DNA from: Porphyrobacter sp. GA68
Lineage (GTDB): Bacteria; Pseudomonadota; Alphaproteobacteria; Sphingomonadales; Sphingomonadaceae
Direction of reading: 5' to 3'
Assembly (NCBI RefSeq): GCF_022605525.1
Contig: NZ_JAKQYJ010000001.1
Span: 806,001 to 870,000, forward strand
DNA length: 64,000 nt
A model generated the notes under the pieces. That model searched no databases. It had not been told where the DNA came from and worked only from the letters and a program-made list of their open reading frames with translations. Made by a program: the position numbers and the translations under genes. Numbering within the stretch: position 1 is the first letter of the stretch; the number at the start of each line of letters is the position of its first letter. Below, in pieces: positions 54,060 to 61,727 of the stretch.

Positions 54060-54473
54060 TCAGGCGACAAGGCGCCAGCGGTGCCTTATCGGCCAGGGCA
54101 GCGGCACTGGCATGGTGCTGACACGGCGCAGGCCGGCATGAGCGTGAATACAGGTGTCCTGATCCAGCGCGATAAGCAGGTGCTGCTGTGCGGGGCCGGG
54201 CGTGACCAGCACGACGTCACCCGCGTGCAGCGCCACTGTTTCTGCGATGGGCGCAAAGCCGGATGCGGGCAGGCAGGCGAGATGAGCGTCGATGGCCGTG
54301 TTGCGCAGACCATATCCGCGCGGCAGCACCGGCACCCGGCCGCAGTCGCGCAGCGCCAGGGCAAGAAGGCCGACGCAGTCAACGCCGTCCTCTCCGCTGC
54401 GACCATGCAGGCGGAAGGGAGCGCCAAGATGGGCCGCGGCCGCACGCGCCAGCGCGGCACCGTCCGCGTTCAC
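54060..54473 (-). CDS. GTA NlpC/P60 peptidase (g14-like)
   Basis: A 137-residue cysteine peptidase. The catalytic Cys33 is in EDGVDCVGLLALAL, and the His is in HAGDVVLVTPGPAQQHLLIALD. RcGTA g14 is a cell-wall peptidase that helps DNA entry. The GTG start is defined by a 4-nt overlap with the g13-like stop (GTGA). A gap of 17 nt precedes g15. Confidence 0.88.
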   Translation of the reverse strand: MNADGAALARAAAAHLGAPFRLHGRSGEDGVDCVGLLALALRDCGRVPVLPRGYGLRNTAIDAHLACLPASGFAPIAETVALHAGDVVLVTPGPAQQHLLIALDQDTCIHAHAGLRRVSTMPVPLPWPIRHRWRLVA

Positions 54474-55285
54474 CGCGGCACCGGATATTGCGCCAGAAGA
54501 TCGTTGCCCGGCAGGAACGGCTCTCCCTGGAAGTTGACGGCATTGCCGAAGCGGGCGGCACATGTTTCCAGCCTGTGGTCGCACCCTTGCCGGATCAGGG
54601 CGCGTTGCCCGGACGCAATTTGCGGGCTGAGCGGCGTCCCGCAGGCGAGCAGATTACCGCCCGCGGGCCGCAAGGCCATGATCTGACCGCGATGTGGCCC
54701 GTCGATCCAGCGCACCTCGCCGTATTCGTAAATCGCCGGATCAACACCAGCAAACGCCACTGCGTTGCCATCACGGTCGACCCGCTCCACCACTGCCTCA
54801 CACTCGTGCATGGCGGGCGGCAGGTTGCAGCCCGGTCCGCAGAACCGCGCGCGGCAGGTTGGGCTGGTTCGCGGCACCGGATCCGTATCCAGCACCGTCT
54901 TTGCGGAATGCAGTTCCGCGGTGAAGCTGTCGCCATCACCGGCGATTGCGCCGATCGTACCGCCGTACAGGGCGGTGTGCTCCAGCGTCTGCCAATCCAC
55001 CACGCCGACCACGACCTGCGCCCCGTCGAAGCGGCCGGCGGCAAGGTCCTCGGCCGCGAGAGTGTCGTGCGCCAGCGCTCCCTTGATGTCGACCGCATCG
55101 TCGGCAAGGTCGGCCGTGCGCCGGATGGAGGAGGGGGTCAGCCCCGGTGCGCAGCGGTGGAGCAGGCCGTCGAACCACAGGTCACGGTCATGGGTGGTGA
55201 AGCCCAGCGCCACCCCGTCCGCGCGGCAGATGCGCCAGTACGTTGCAACCGTGTCCAGCGGTTGGGCGAAAAAGACGCGGCTCAT
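54470..55285 (-). CDS. GTA DUF2163 protein (g13-like)
   Basis: A 271-residue protein. LDTVATYWRICRADGVALGFTTHDRDL is the DUF2163 opening; a Cys cluster CRARFCGPGCNLPPAMHECEA may bind metal (RcGTA g13 holds an iron-sulfur cluster by structural reports). It forms part of the tail hub with g14 and g15. It overlaps both neighbours by 4 nt. Confidence 0.88.
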   Translation of the reverse strand: MSRVFFAQPLDTVATYWRICRADGVALGFTTHDRDLWFDGLLHRCAPGLTPSSIRRTADLADDAVDIKGALAHDTLAAEDLAAGRFDGAQVVVGVVDWQTLEHTALYGGTIGAIAGDGDSFTAELHSAKTVLDTDPVPRTSPTCRARFCGPGCNLPPAMHECEAVVERVDRDGNAVAFAGVDPAIYEYGEVRWIDGPHRGQIMALRPAGGNLLACGTPLSPQIASGQRALIRQGCDHRLETCAARFGNAVNFQGEPFLPGNDLLAQYPVPR

Positions 55286-57591
55286 GTCTCCTCCCGTACT
55301 TCAACCAGCGGCACCGACGGTGCTTCGCCCGCGGCAAAGGCTATGCCGCTGATGTCGAGGCGATCTTCCGCGAACCGCACCGGCACATCGAACAGGAATC
55401 CCGCCCGCACCTCCGCCGCGGTGGGCGGTGCCTGCGCGAAAATGATGACGCCGCCTTCCTCAAGCTGCCACTCGGTGGTTTCAGCACCGGCCACGCTGGC
55501 GCGGATGGAGCCGGGGCGGGGGCGGGTAATGCGCCGCTCCTGCTCGCCATAAAGCTTGCGCAAGGCGAAGCGAACGCGGTGTCCGTCGCCTATGCCCAGC
55601 AGCTGGTCGGTCGGCTCGGGCGTTCCGGTCATGCCGTGGGAACTGTGGTCGAACGGATCCCGCAGGCGGAAGGCGCGCGCCGGCCCGTGCCGGGCGCGAA
55701 AGAAGGCGAGCAATACGCCCAGCTCTTCGTCCGAACGAACACCAGGCCCCACATCGTAGCGCAGCCGGGCGTCGGCCCACACGGCGTTGCGTCGTTCATG
55801 CCCGGAGGCTGTCACGGCAACGGTGGTGGAAAATTCCGGGCTGACCGCGGTTTCGCGGCCCAGCGCCAGCGGATAGGATAGGTCGTCGAACGCCTGCATG
55901 GAATGATCCTTTGAAGTGGGGAGACGGACAAAACCGTCGCGCGCAATCTGCGGCAGCGCCCAGATGTAGCGGCGGGGCACTCCGCGCCGCGCCGCCTCGT
56001 CCAGCCCGGCATCGATGCGCCGCCAGTAAACGTCCGCATCTTCCGGACGGAGCACGAAACCCGCCAGGTAATCCTGGTGGTCCAGCGGATAGCCGAGCTT
56101 GTCCTGCACGAAGCGGTAAGCCCGCCGTCGCTGCCCTTCGGCCCCGGCGGTGAGCCAGTCGTAATCTTCCAGCTGCAATCGGTCGAACGCTGGATGAGCC
56201 CAGCCTTGCGGCAGGTTCAGCAGGTGAAGATCGGGCGTCGCCCCGTCCAGAACGGTCGGCGTGAAGGCGAGCAGCAGCACCTCCGCCGGGCCGCTCGCCG
56301 CGGTGCGCACGGCGTGGGTCAGCCCGGCGGTGGACGCGGCCAGCAGGTCGCCCGCCGCCTTCAGCAGTGCAGCCTGGTCCGTGGGCCGGGTACCATGAAC
56401 CGTCGGCACCTCCACCGGATCGCCTCCCAAGGCCGAGCGCGCCGCAGCGTCATAGATGCACGGCCGGCCATCGGGCATGATCCACCACCACGGCTCCCCG
56501 ATCTGGAACAGCACGGGCAGGCCCGCCTCCTCCAGCAACGCGACGAAGCGGCCGGCGACCCGGTGGAGCCACCCCATTGCTTCAGAGTTTGCCGGCGACA
56601 GCAGGGCAGAGGGCGGTTCCCATCCGGTCCTGCCCGGAGCGCCGTCCCATGCCCGCTGCTGCCATTCATCGGGGCAGTGCGCGGCGAACAGTTCGTATGA
56701 CAGGGAGACGATCACCGCGAAGCCTTTCGCCCGGCATTCGGCGAAAAAGGCGCGGTGCCACGCCAGCGCCGGGTCGCACAGGCTGCCGGCCGGGTCGACC
56801 ACCAGCCTTTGTCCGACCTGTCCGAGCCGGAAGAAGTGGCTCATTCCGACGTAGTGGATGATCCTGTCGTTGTATCCCAGGCCGCGAATAGAGCGCACGA
56901 GGCGCGCCGGCGTCTGGTTGAAAGCATCGTCATAAGCGGTGGCGATCCCTTCGCCATGCGGGGGCAGCAGGACGTCGCCGATCGCCAGCAGCGCATTGTC
57001 GCCTTCGCAGCGGATCTTTGTCACCTCCACCCACCCGCTGGCGCGGGCCGGCAGCGGCGCCGTGTCGCCGGGTGCGAACCCCGGCGGCGCCAGCGAGATG
57101 AACAGCCGGTCGATGAAACGCGGCTCCACCCTTTCGCCCGGCAGGCTCCACCCGGCCTCCAAATCGGAGAAGCGCAGGGTGATGACGGCATCTTCCGGCG
57201 TGCCCCTCGCATAGTTCCACAGACGCACGTACCAGGCGCGCCTGTGCCCGGCGGCGTCCTTCCCCTCGATGGTCAGGGTGGGACCGTTCGCCTGATCCAG
57301 CGGAATCAGGCCGCGCGACCGCCAGCGGAAGCTGAGGACGCAATGCGCGTAATCGCGCACCGTGTCGTAGGCGAGCAGGGGGTGGTCGAGCGTGTCGGCG
57401 CTGTCCCAGATCAACCCCGCCAGCTCCCCCCGATGGAAGAACTCGACATCGACCCGCAGCGCATCGGGGGCCGTGCTGACAACGCTCGCCATCATCGGGC
57501 GCGGGAAGTTGACAGTCCAGAACCGCGGATCGAACCGGGCGACGTGGTCGCTGTGCTGTCCGGTGCGCGATCGGGCAAGCCAGAATGGCAT
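55282..57591 (-). CDS. GTA distal tail protein (DUF2460, g12-like) with 560-residue N-terminal extension
   Basis: A 769-residue protein. Residues 565-769 are the DUF2460/TIGR02217 domain (MQAFDDLSYPLALGRETAVS, then FFRARHGPARAFRLRDPFDHSS), which alone is the usual g12 size. The first 564 residues are extra: about 1-190 is beta-rich (FWTVNFPRPMMASVVSTAPD, RGLIPLDQANGPTLTIEG), and about 205-540 looks like an alpha/beta barrel (IIHYVGMSHFFRLG, GFAVIVSLSYELFAAHCP, GLPVLFQIGEPWWWIMPDG, RYIWALPQIARDG). It may be a glycan-binding TIM barrel or a tail-decorating module. An SD plus ATG lies at the domain junction. Confidence 0.85.
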   Translation of the reverse strand: MPFWLARSRTGQHSDHVARFDPRFWTVNFPRPMMASVVSTAPDALRVDVEFFHRGELAGLIWDSADTLDHPLLAYDTVRDYAHCVLSFRWRSRGLIPLDQANGPTLTIEGKDAAGHRRAWYVRLWNYARGTPEDAVITLRFSDLEAGWSLPGERVEPRFIDRLFISLAPPGFAPGDTAPLPARASGWVEVTKIRCEGDNALLAIGDVLLPPHGEGIATAYDDAFNQTPARLVRSIRGLGYNDRIIHYVGMSHFFRLGQVGQRLVVDPAGSLCDPALAWHRAFFAECRAKGFAVIVSLSYELFAAHCPDEWQQRAWDGAPGRTGWEPPSALLSPANSEAMGWLHRVAGRFVALLEEAGLPVLFQIGEPWWWIMPDGRPCIYDAAARSALGGDPVEVPTVHGTRPTDQAALLKAAGDLLAASTAGLTHAVRTAASGPAEVLLLAFTPTVLDGATPDLHLLNLPQGWAHPAFDRLQLEDYDWLTAGAEGQRRRAYRFVQDKLGYPLDHQDYLAGFVLRPEDADVYWRRIDAGLDEAARRGVPRRYIWALPQIARDGFVRLPTSKDHSMQAFDDLSYPLALGRETAVSPEFSTTVAVTASGHERRNAVWADARLRYDVGPGVRSDEELGVLLAFFRARHGPARAFRLRDPFDHSSHGMTGTPEPTDQLLGIGDGHRVRFALRKLYGEQERRITRPRPGSIRASVAGAETTEWQLEEGGVIIFAQAPPTAAEVRAGFLFDVPVRFAEDRLDISGIAFAAGEAPSVPLVEVREET
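55899..55912 (-). promoter_or_regulatory. Internal ribosome binding site and ATG inside the g12-like gene
   Basis: AAAGGA (55912-55907) is followed by 7 nt and then the in-frame ATG beginning at 55899, codon 565. That is exactly where the DUF2460 domain begins. It could yield a separate 205-residue distal tail protein. Confidence 0.55.
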
Positions 57592-57639
57592 TCGCTGTTC
57601 TCCTGTAAATCGTTCGCGATGGCGCCTGCCCGGCGCCGG

Positions 57640-58206
57640 TCAGCCTTCCACAGCCCGCCTGATCGCACTGGCGATCTGGCGCGACGAGCGTTGCAGCGCG
57701 GCCGGCGCATCCGTGCCGCGCGGGGCGGCAAGATTGATGGCGACCCGCACGTCGCGGCCACGCTGCGCGGACCCGAAACCTGGCTCCACCCGCCCGGCGC
57801 TGGTCGGCACGAACAGTTCGGGTCCGCGCTCTCCCACCACGAACGGCCGCTGCGGCGACACCAGCCCGCCGGTGGCACGCCCCGGCAGGCCGAGCAGCGC
57901 GCCCAGCGAGCTTCGCAGCGCTCCGCCCGCCCCTGCGCCATTGCCGCCCAGCAGGCGGTCCAGCCCGACCTGCACCGCCTGTGCGGCAATCGCGCTCAAT
58001 GCCCGCGAGGCCGTGTTTTTCAGATCGTCGAAGCCCAGGCTGCCGCGCCGGATCGCGCTCAGCAGCCCGTCTTCCAGCACCTTGCCCGCCGCGGCGAACC
58101 CGGACAGGAGATTGCGATCAACGCTGGTTTTCAGCCGGTCCATGTCGGTGGCAAAGGCGCTGGTGTCGGCGCGCACCCGCACGAGGATTTCTTCAAGGTC
58201 GTCCAT
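57640..58206 (-). CDS. GTA tail tape measure protein (g11-like)
   Basis: A 188-residue protein with an N-terminal helical part (DLEEILVRVRADTSAFATDMDRLKTSVDRNLLSG) and a Gly/Ala-rich core ending VVGERGPELFVPTSAGRVEPG, the motif seen in tape-measure C-termini. The very short length fits the short RcGTA tail. It overlaps the upstream chaperone gene by 14 nt, while 48 nt separate it from g12. Confidence 0.85.
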   Translation of the reverse strand: MDDLEEILVRVRADTSAFATDMDRLKTSVDRNLLSGFAAAGKVLEDGLLSAIRRGSLGFDDLKNTASRALSAIAAQAVQVGLDRLLGGNGAGAGGALRSSLGALLGLPGRATGGLVSPQRPFVVGERGPELFVPTSAGRVEPGFGSAQRGRDVRVAINLAAPRGTDAPAALQRSSRQIASAIRRAVEG

Positions 58207-58393
58207 GGGCGTCTAGTTCCATCAGGCGCGCGATGTGGGCGCGGGTTGGTGGCTGGGTGGCCGGATCGGCGCGCGGCAGCACGGACAGAAGGTCGGCAGG
58301 AGTCGCCCGCCAGAACTCGTCCGGTCGCCAGCCGAGGTGAACGGCGGCAAGCCGGCACAGCGCGGCGGCCTGATCCGCGAACTGTCCGCTCAT
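58193..58393 (-). CDS. GTA/phage tail assembly chaperone (g10.1-like)
   Basis: A 66-residue protein with the phage_TAC motif AAVHLGWRPDEFWRATPADLLSVL. These chaperones guide tape-measure and tail-tube assembly. The ATG overlaps the g10 stop (ATGA). Confidence 0.85.
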   Translation of the reverse strand: MSGQFADQAAALCRLAAVHLGWRPDEFWRATPADLLSVLPRADPATQPPTRAHIARLMELDAHGRP

Positions 58394-58701
58394 CCGTCAC
58401 CGGCGAAGATCTGGCTGAGGAGGATGCGCAGCGGCTTGACCGCCTGGGCAACACCCATCCTGAGCACTGCCTCGCCGACGCTCTGCCGGTCCGGTTCCGG
58501 GGTGCCCGTAAGGCAGTGGGCAAAAAGCGCCGCAATCTCCGCCAGGCGCAAGTCGCCTGCGCCAGCCCGCTCGGCCAGGGCGAACAGCGAGCCAAGCTCT
58601 TCCTCCGCCCGGACCAGCGCCTCGAAGGTCGGTCGAAGGACATGGCGCCGCCCGCCGATGACCAGCTCCGCCTCGCCCCGCAGGGGATTGGCCACGCTCA
58701 T
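58390..58701 (-). CDS. Gene transfer agent family protein (g10-like)
   Basis: A 103-residue protein. NPLRGEAELVIGGRRHVLRPTFEALVRAEEELG is the GTA g10 domain. With the next gene it likely makes the pair of tail chaperones. ATGA overlaps at both ends. Confidence 0.88.
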   Translation of the reverse strand: MSVANPLRGEAELVIGGRRHVLRPTFEALVRAEEELGSLFALAERAGAGDLRLAEIAALFAHCLTGTPEPDRQSVGEAVLRMGVAQAVKPLRILLSQIFAGDG

Positions 58702-59114
58702 GCCGGCAGGTCCGGATAGACCGGCCCGGAGGATTCGAGCTGCACGGCATAGTTGCGCTCGCCGTTGAAATCGCCCGCATAGTCCAGCCGCTGCACCAAG
58801 AACCGGCCATGAAGCCGCTCGCCATCCTCGAACGACAGTTCATATTCGGTGATCGTCCCGGCGAGTGCGTGGGCGCGGATCGCGGCTTCCGCCTCGCTGC
58901 CGAGAAAGATGCCCGAAGCGCTGACCGAAACGGAGCGGGTGCCCGCGCCCGACAGCAGGTCGCGCCAGCCGCCCGACTCCTTGTGGGTCACGACCACCGT
59001 GTCGCCATTGATGGACATCTGCGTGGTGCGCAGGCCCGCAACGACGGTAAAGCCGGGCGGCGTCGCGCCGTCGGCGATCTTGAGGAGGAAGGCGGAGCCT
59101 TTCTGGGCAGGCAT
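58698..59114 (-). CDS. GTA major tail tube protein (g9-like, TP901-1 type)
   Basis: A 138-residue protein. KGSAFLLKIADG, VAGLRTTQMSINGDTVVVTHKESGGWRDLLSGAGTRSVSVSASG and FLVQRLDYAGDFNGERNYAVQLESSG match major tail proteins. ATG 59114 is preceded by AAGGAAC. Longer in-frame starts upstream lie in the g8 region and are ignored. A 65-nt gap upstream suggests its own translation level, as expected for an abundant protein. Confidence 0.9.
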   Translation of the reverse strand: MPAQKGSAFLLKIADGATPPGFTVVAGLRTTQMSINGDTVVVTHKESGGWRDLLSGAGTRSVSVSASGIFLGSEAEAAIRAHALAGTITEYELSFEDGERLHGRFLVQRLDYAGDFNGERNYAVQLESSGPVYPDLPA

Positions 59115-59179
59115 GGGTGTTCCTTTCGATTTGATGCTCCCCGCGGGGGGCGGACACGTGGGGTGAAGATCGGGCGGCG

Positions 59180-59638
59180 TCAGGGTCCGGGCGCAGGGCC
59201 CTGCGTGGCCGCCGAATGATCCGGGACGTTGTGCGGATCGGCGGGGACTTGCCGCTCCAGAAGCAGGAACCGGTACTCCAGCAGCACCGCCCGCCCGCCG
59301 CGTGGCCGCCGTTCGGTACGCGATCGCAGAAAGTTGACGCTGACCAGCAGGAAGCCGGGCTGTTCGGGCATTAGGGCGGCGATCCGCTGCTCCACCGCCC
59401 AGGCAAGGTCGCCTGTCGCCGCTGGATCGTCGCCCCGGTCGAGCAGTTCCAGGGCCACCCGCACTTCGCGTCCGCGGCGGTCCTTGCAGCTCCAGTCCGC
59501 GGCCGCGCTGGCGGCTATGCCGAGCCAGGGCGCACTGGCCTGCACGGGGCTTTCCTCCTCGATTGTGTTGATGCGGGCGGCGAGGAACGGATCGTCCCTG
59601 AGCCAGCCGATCAACGCGGTTCTGAGCGCGCTTTCCAT
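59180..59638 (-). CDS. GTA tail terminator (g8-like, DUF3168)
   Basis: A 152-residue protein. ALRTALIGWLRDDPFLAARINTIEEESP and ASAAADWSCKDRRGREVRVALELLD are DUF3168-type, and FRSRTE appears as FLRSRTERRPRGGRAVLLEYRFL. It closes the tail tube. Its ATG shares one base with the TGA of the small ORF before it (TGATG). Confidence 0.85.
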   Translation of the reverse strand: MESALRTALIGWLRDDPFLAARINTIEEESPVQASAPWLGIAASAAADWSCKDRRGREVRVALELLDRGDDPAATGDLAWAVEQRIAALMPEQPGFLLVSVNFLRSRTERRPRGGRAVLLEYRFLLLERQVPADPHNVPDHSAATQGPAPGP

Positions 59639-59814
59639 CAGCGTTGTCCTTTCGTGAACGAGGGCCACAGGAGCCGCGCCTGGCGCCAGCGGGCACCATC
59701 GTGCCGCCGTTCGCGCGCGCGGTTTTCGGCCACGCCATGCACGAGGGTCGCGGCTCTGGCGGCGAGACGGTCGGGCAGGCCGGTGGCCGCCCTGTCCAAG
59801 ACCGCGCGGATCAT
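59638..59814 (-). CDS. Small basic protein in the GTA g7 position
   Basis: A 58-residue protein, Ala- and Arg-rich (DRAATGLPDRLAARAATLVHG, ENRARERRHDGARWRQARLL). The ATG overlaps the g6-like stop (ATGA) and the TGA overlaps the g8-like start (TGATG), which argues that it is translated. In RcGTA this position holds the head-tail stopper (g7), which is about twice as long. No g7 motif is recognised, so it could be a reduced or replaced stopper. Confidence 0.65.
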   Translation of the reverse strand: MIRAVLDRAATGLPDRLAARAATLVHGVAENRARERRHDGARWRQARLLWPSFTKGQR

Positions 59815-60353
59815 CGCAGCTGAACCCTGCGCCACGGCCGCCACAGCGCCACCACGGCAGCCGGCGGGCTTGCGTCCTGTGTCGACGCGCGTTCCACATA
59901 GTAGTGCGCGGCCAGCCGGATCACGCCCTGCCTGATCGCCGGATCGAGGGCGGGCCAGTCGGGCGCCAGCCCGGCCGTATAGCGCACCAGCAGCCGGTCC
60001 TGCGCCAGGCCGCGGCGGAGCAGCACCTGCGCCGCGCCATCAGGCGCAAAGGTGCAGGCGTAATCCTGCTGCGGCAGCAGCGGGCGATCGCCGTCCGGTC
60101 CCAACGCGCGCACGTCGTCCACTTCAATCACCGGCGCGGCTGCCAGCCGTTGCCAGCGGCGGTGGGCGCCGAGCACTTCCTGGCAGGTCTGGCGCAGCGG
60201 AACCACGCCGGCAAACTGCTCGAACAGGGCGAGTGCCGCCTGGATCTGCCCGGTCAGCAGCGCGTCGTCGCGGTCGGTGCTGATGGCGAGCCAGCTTTTG
60301 AGTTCGGGCAGGGCCGCGCCGTGATCGGCAGGCGTCACAATGACCCGCGTCAT
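59811..60353 (-). CDS. GTA head-tail connector (g6-like)
   Basis: A 180-residue protein. LPELKSWLAISTDRDDALLTGQIQAALALFEQFAG is the gp6-like connector fold. DPAIRQGVIRLAAHYYVER is also typical. It joins portal and tail. It lies 96 nt after the capsid gene across two strong hairpins. Confidence 0.85.
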   Translation of the reverse strand: MTRVIVTPADHGAALPELKSWLAISTDRDDALLTGQIQAALALFEQFAGVVPLRQTCQEVLGAHRRWQRLAAAPVIEVDDVRALGPDGDRPLLPQQDYACTFAPDGAAQVLLRRGLAQDRLLVRYTAGLAPDWPALDPAIRQGVIRLAAHYYVERASTQDASPPAAVVALWRPWRRVQLR

Positions 60354-60384
60354 GAGCTTCTCCGTGTCAGAAGTTGCAAAGGTT

Positions 60385-60443
60385 GCGCCCCGCCCGCAGG
60401 GTGGGGCGGGGCGCTACAGGTTTCCTCCGAACTGGCCGGAGGA
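60385..60443 (-). other. Tandem hairpins downstream of the GTA capsid gene
   Basis: Two stems follow the capsid stop. First TCCTCCG (60423-60429) with CGGAGGA (60437-60443). Then GCGCCCCGCCC (60385-60395) with GGGCGGGGCGC (60404-60414), a perfect 11-bp stem. No U-run follows, so partial termination or mRNA protection is likelier than full termination. Confidence 0.65.
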
Positions 60444-60449
60444 GTTTCG

Positions 60450-61592
60450 TCAGGCCTCGATCTTCAGCAGCTTGATCGCCGCCGAATCGAGCACCGCGCC
60501 GCCCACCCGCTTGGTGGCGTAGAAGTGGACGAAAGGCTTGTTGGTGTAGGGATCGCGCAGGATCTGGGTCGCGGTGCGTTCCGCGATCAGATAGCCGTTG
60601 CGGAAATTGCCGAACGCAACCGGAAAAGCGCCGGCGGCGATGTCCGGCATGTCTTCCGCCTCGACCACCGGATAACCCAGCAGGCGGTCCGGTTGTCCTT
60701 CGACCAGTCCCGGCTGCCACAGGAACGCGCCATCGACGGTCTTGAGCTTGCGGACCTCTGCCAGCGTGGCCGAGTTCATCACGAAGGCCGCGCCCTGCCG
60801 GTGTCCGCCCTTCAGCGTGTGCACCAGGTCAAGCAAGCGGTCGGCAGGCGCGCTGCCCAGCCCGTCGCTGCTGCCCGAACCGATGTACTGCAGCGTCCTG
60901 AACGGCCGGCTGCCGTCGCGCGCCGGGGTGGCCGGATTGTTGAGGAACCCTTCGGGCTGTTCAATGCCGGACCCGTGGATGAACGCGGCACCTTCGGCGC
61001 GGGCGAACTCCTGCGCGATCTCGCCCGCTAGCCATGCTTCAAGATCGAAGCCCGCATCATCCAGCATCGCCTGGCTGGCCGCAGGATTGGCATAGAGTTC
61101 GCCCGTCGGCGGGACGATCTCCTCGAACTGCGGCGTGGCGGTTTCCGGCCGGCCGGCCGTCTCGCTGACCCAGCCGGACGCGGTGCCGCCGGTCGCCACC
61201 AGCTTGCGGTAACCGGCGGTTCCGGTCTGCACCACCTGGGCGATGGCGCGGATCGGGCTGATTCCGGTCATTTCGCGGGCGATCAGGGCGTCGATGTGGC
61301 GCGGGACGGCATAGCCGCCGTCGCGGTTCGCCGAACCGCTGATCGACTTGACTTCCGTTTCCCGGCCGTGGCGCAGGTAGCCGTCCACGAAGCGGGCGGC
61401 GTCGACCGTCTCGCCGGGCGCGGCGGACAGGGCGGGGCGCGACGCGGCAAGCGAGACGCGGTCGAGCCGTCCCTTGACCTCGTCGACGTCGGTGCGCAGC
61501 GCGGCGATCGCGGCGTCGGCCTGATCCTGCCGGGCGACGATATCGAAGCTCGCTTCGAGCTGTTCGGCGGCAGGAGTGGTGCTGATATCCAT
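60450..61592 (-). CDS. GTA major capsid protein (g5-like, HK97 family)
   Basis: A 380-residue HK97-fold protein. Residues 1-90 form the scaffold-like delta region (ASFDIVARQDQADAAIAALRT, DEVKGRLDRVSL). The capsid core has DGGYAVPRHIDALIAREMTGISPIRA, ELYANPAASQAMLDDAGFDLEAWLAGEIAQEFARAEG and FVMNSATLAEVRKLKTVDG. The protease gene upstream should cleave the delta region. ATG 61592 has GAAAGGA upstream. Confidence 0.94.
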   Translation of the reverse strand: MDISTTPAAEQLEASFDIVARQDQADAAIAALRTDVDEVKGRLDRVSLAASRPALSAAPGETVDAARFVDGYLRHGRETEVKSISGSANRDGGYAVPRHIDALIAREMTGISPIRAIAQVVQTGTAGYRKLVATGGTASGWVSETAGRPETATPQFEEIVPPTGELYANPAASQAMLDDAGFDLEAWLAGEIAQEFARAEGAAFIHGSGIEQPEGFLNNPATPARDGSRPFRTLQYIGSGSSDGLGSAPADRLLDLVHTLKGGHRQGAAFVMNSATLAEVRKLKTVDGAFLWQPGLVEGQPDRLLGYPVVEAEDMPDIAAGAFPVAFGNFRNGYLIAERTATQILRDPYTNKPFVHFYATKRVGGAVLDSAAIKLLKIEA

Positions 61593-61702
61593 TCGTTCAG
61601 TTCCTTTCGGGTGGTAAAAATCTGCCGCCGGCGCCGCGTGCGGCGTGCGCAGGCATCCCGTCGCCGGTTGCGCGGACAACAGGAGCGGCGGGCGCGGGTC
61701 GG

Positions 61703-61721
61703 TTCCGCCGGGCCGGCGGAA
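61703..61721 (-). other. Hairpin between GTA protease and capsid genes
   Basis: TTCCGCCG (61703-61710) pairs with CGGCGGAA (61714-61721) around GGC, 6 nt after the protease stop. The 135-nt gap to the capsid gene also holds a second GC-rich inverted repeat. It may be a processing or attenuation site. Confidence 0.55.
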
Positions 61722-61727
61722 TGGCGT

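Noticed and set aside
56755-58719. A 654-codon open frame on the plus strand
   Set aside because: It runs antisense through several overlapping GTA genes and encodes an Arg/Ala/Gly/Gln-rich product with no motif.
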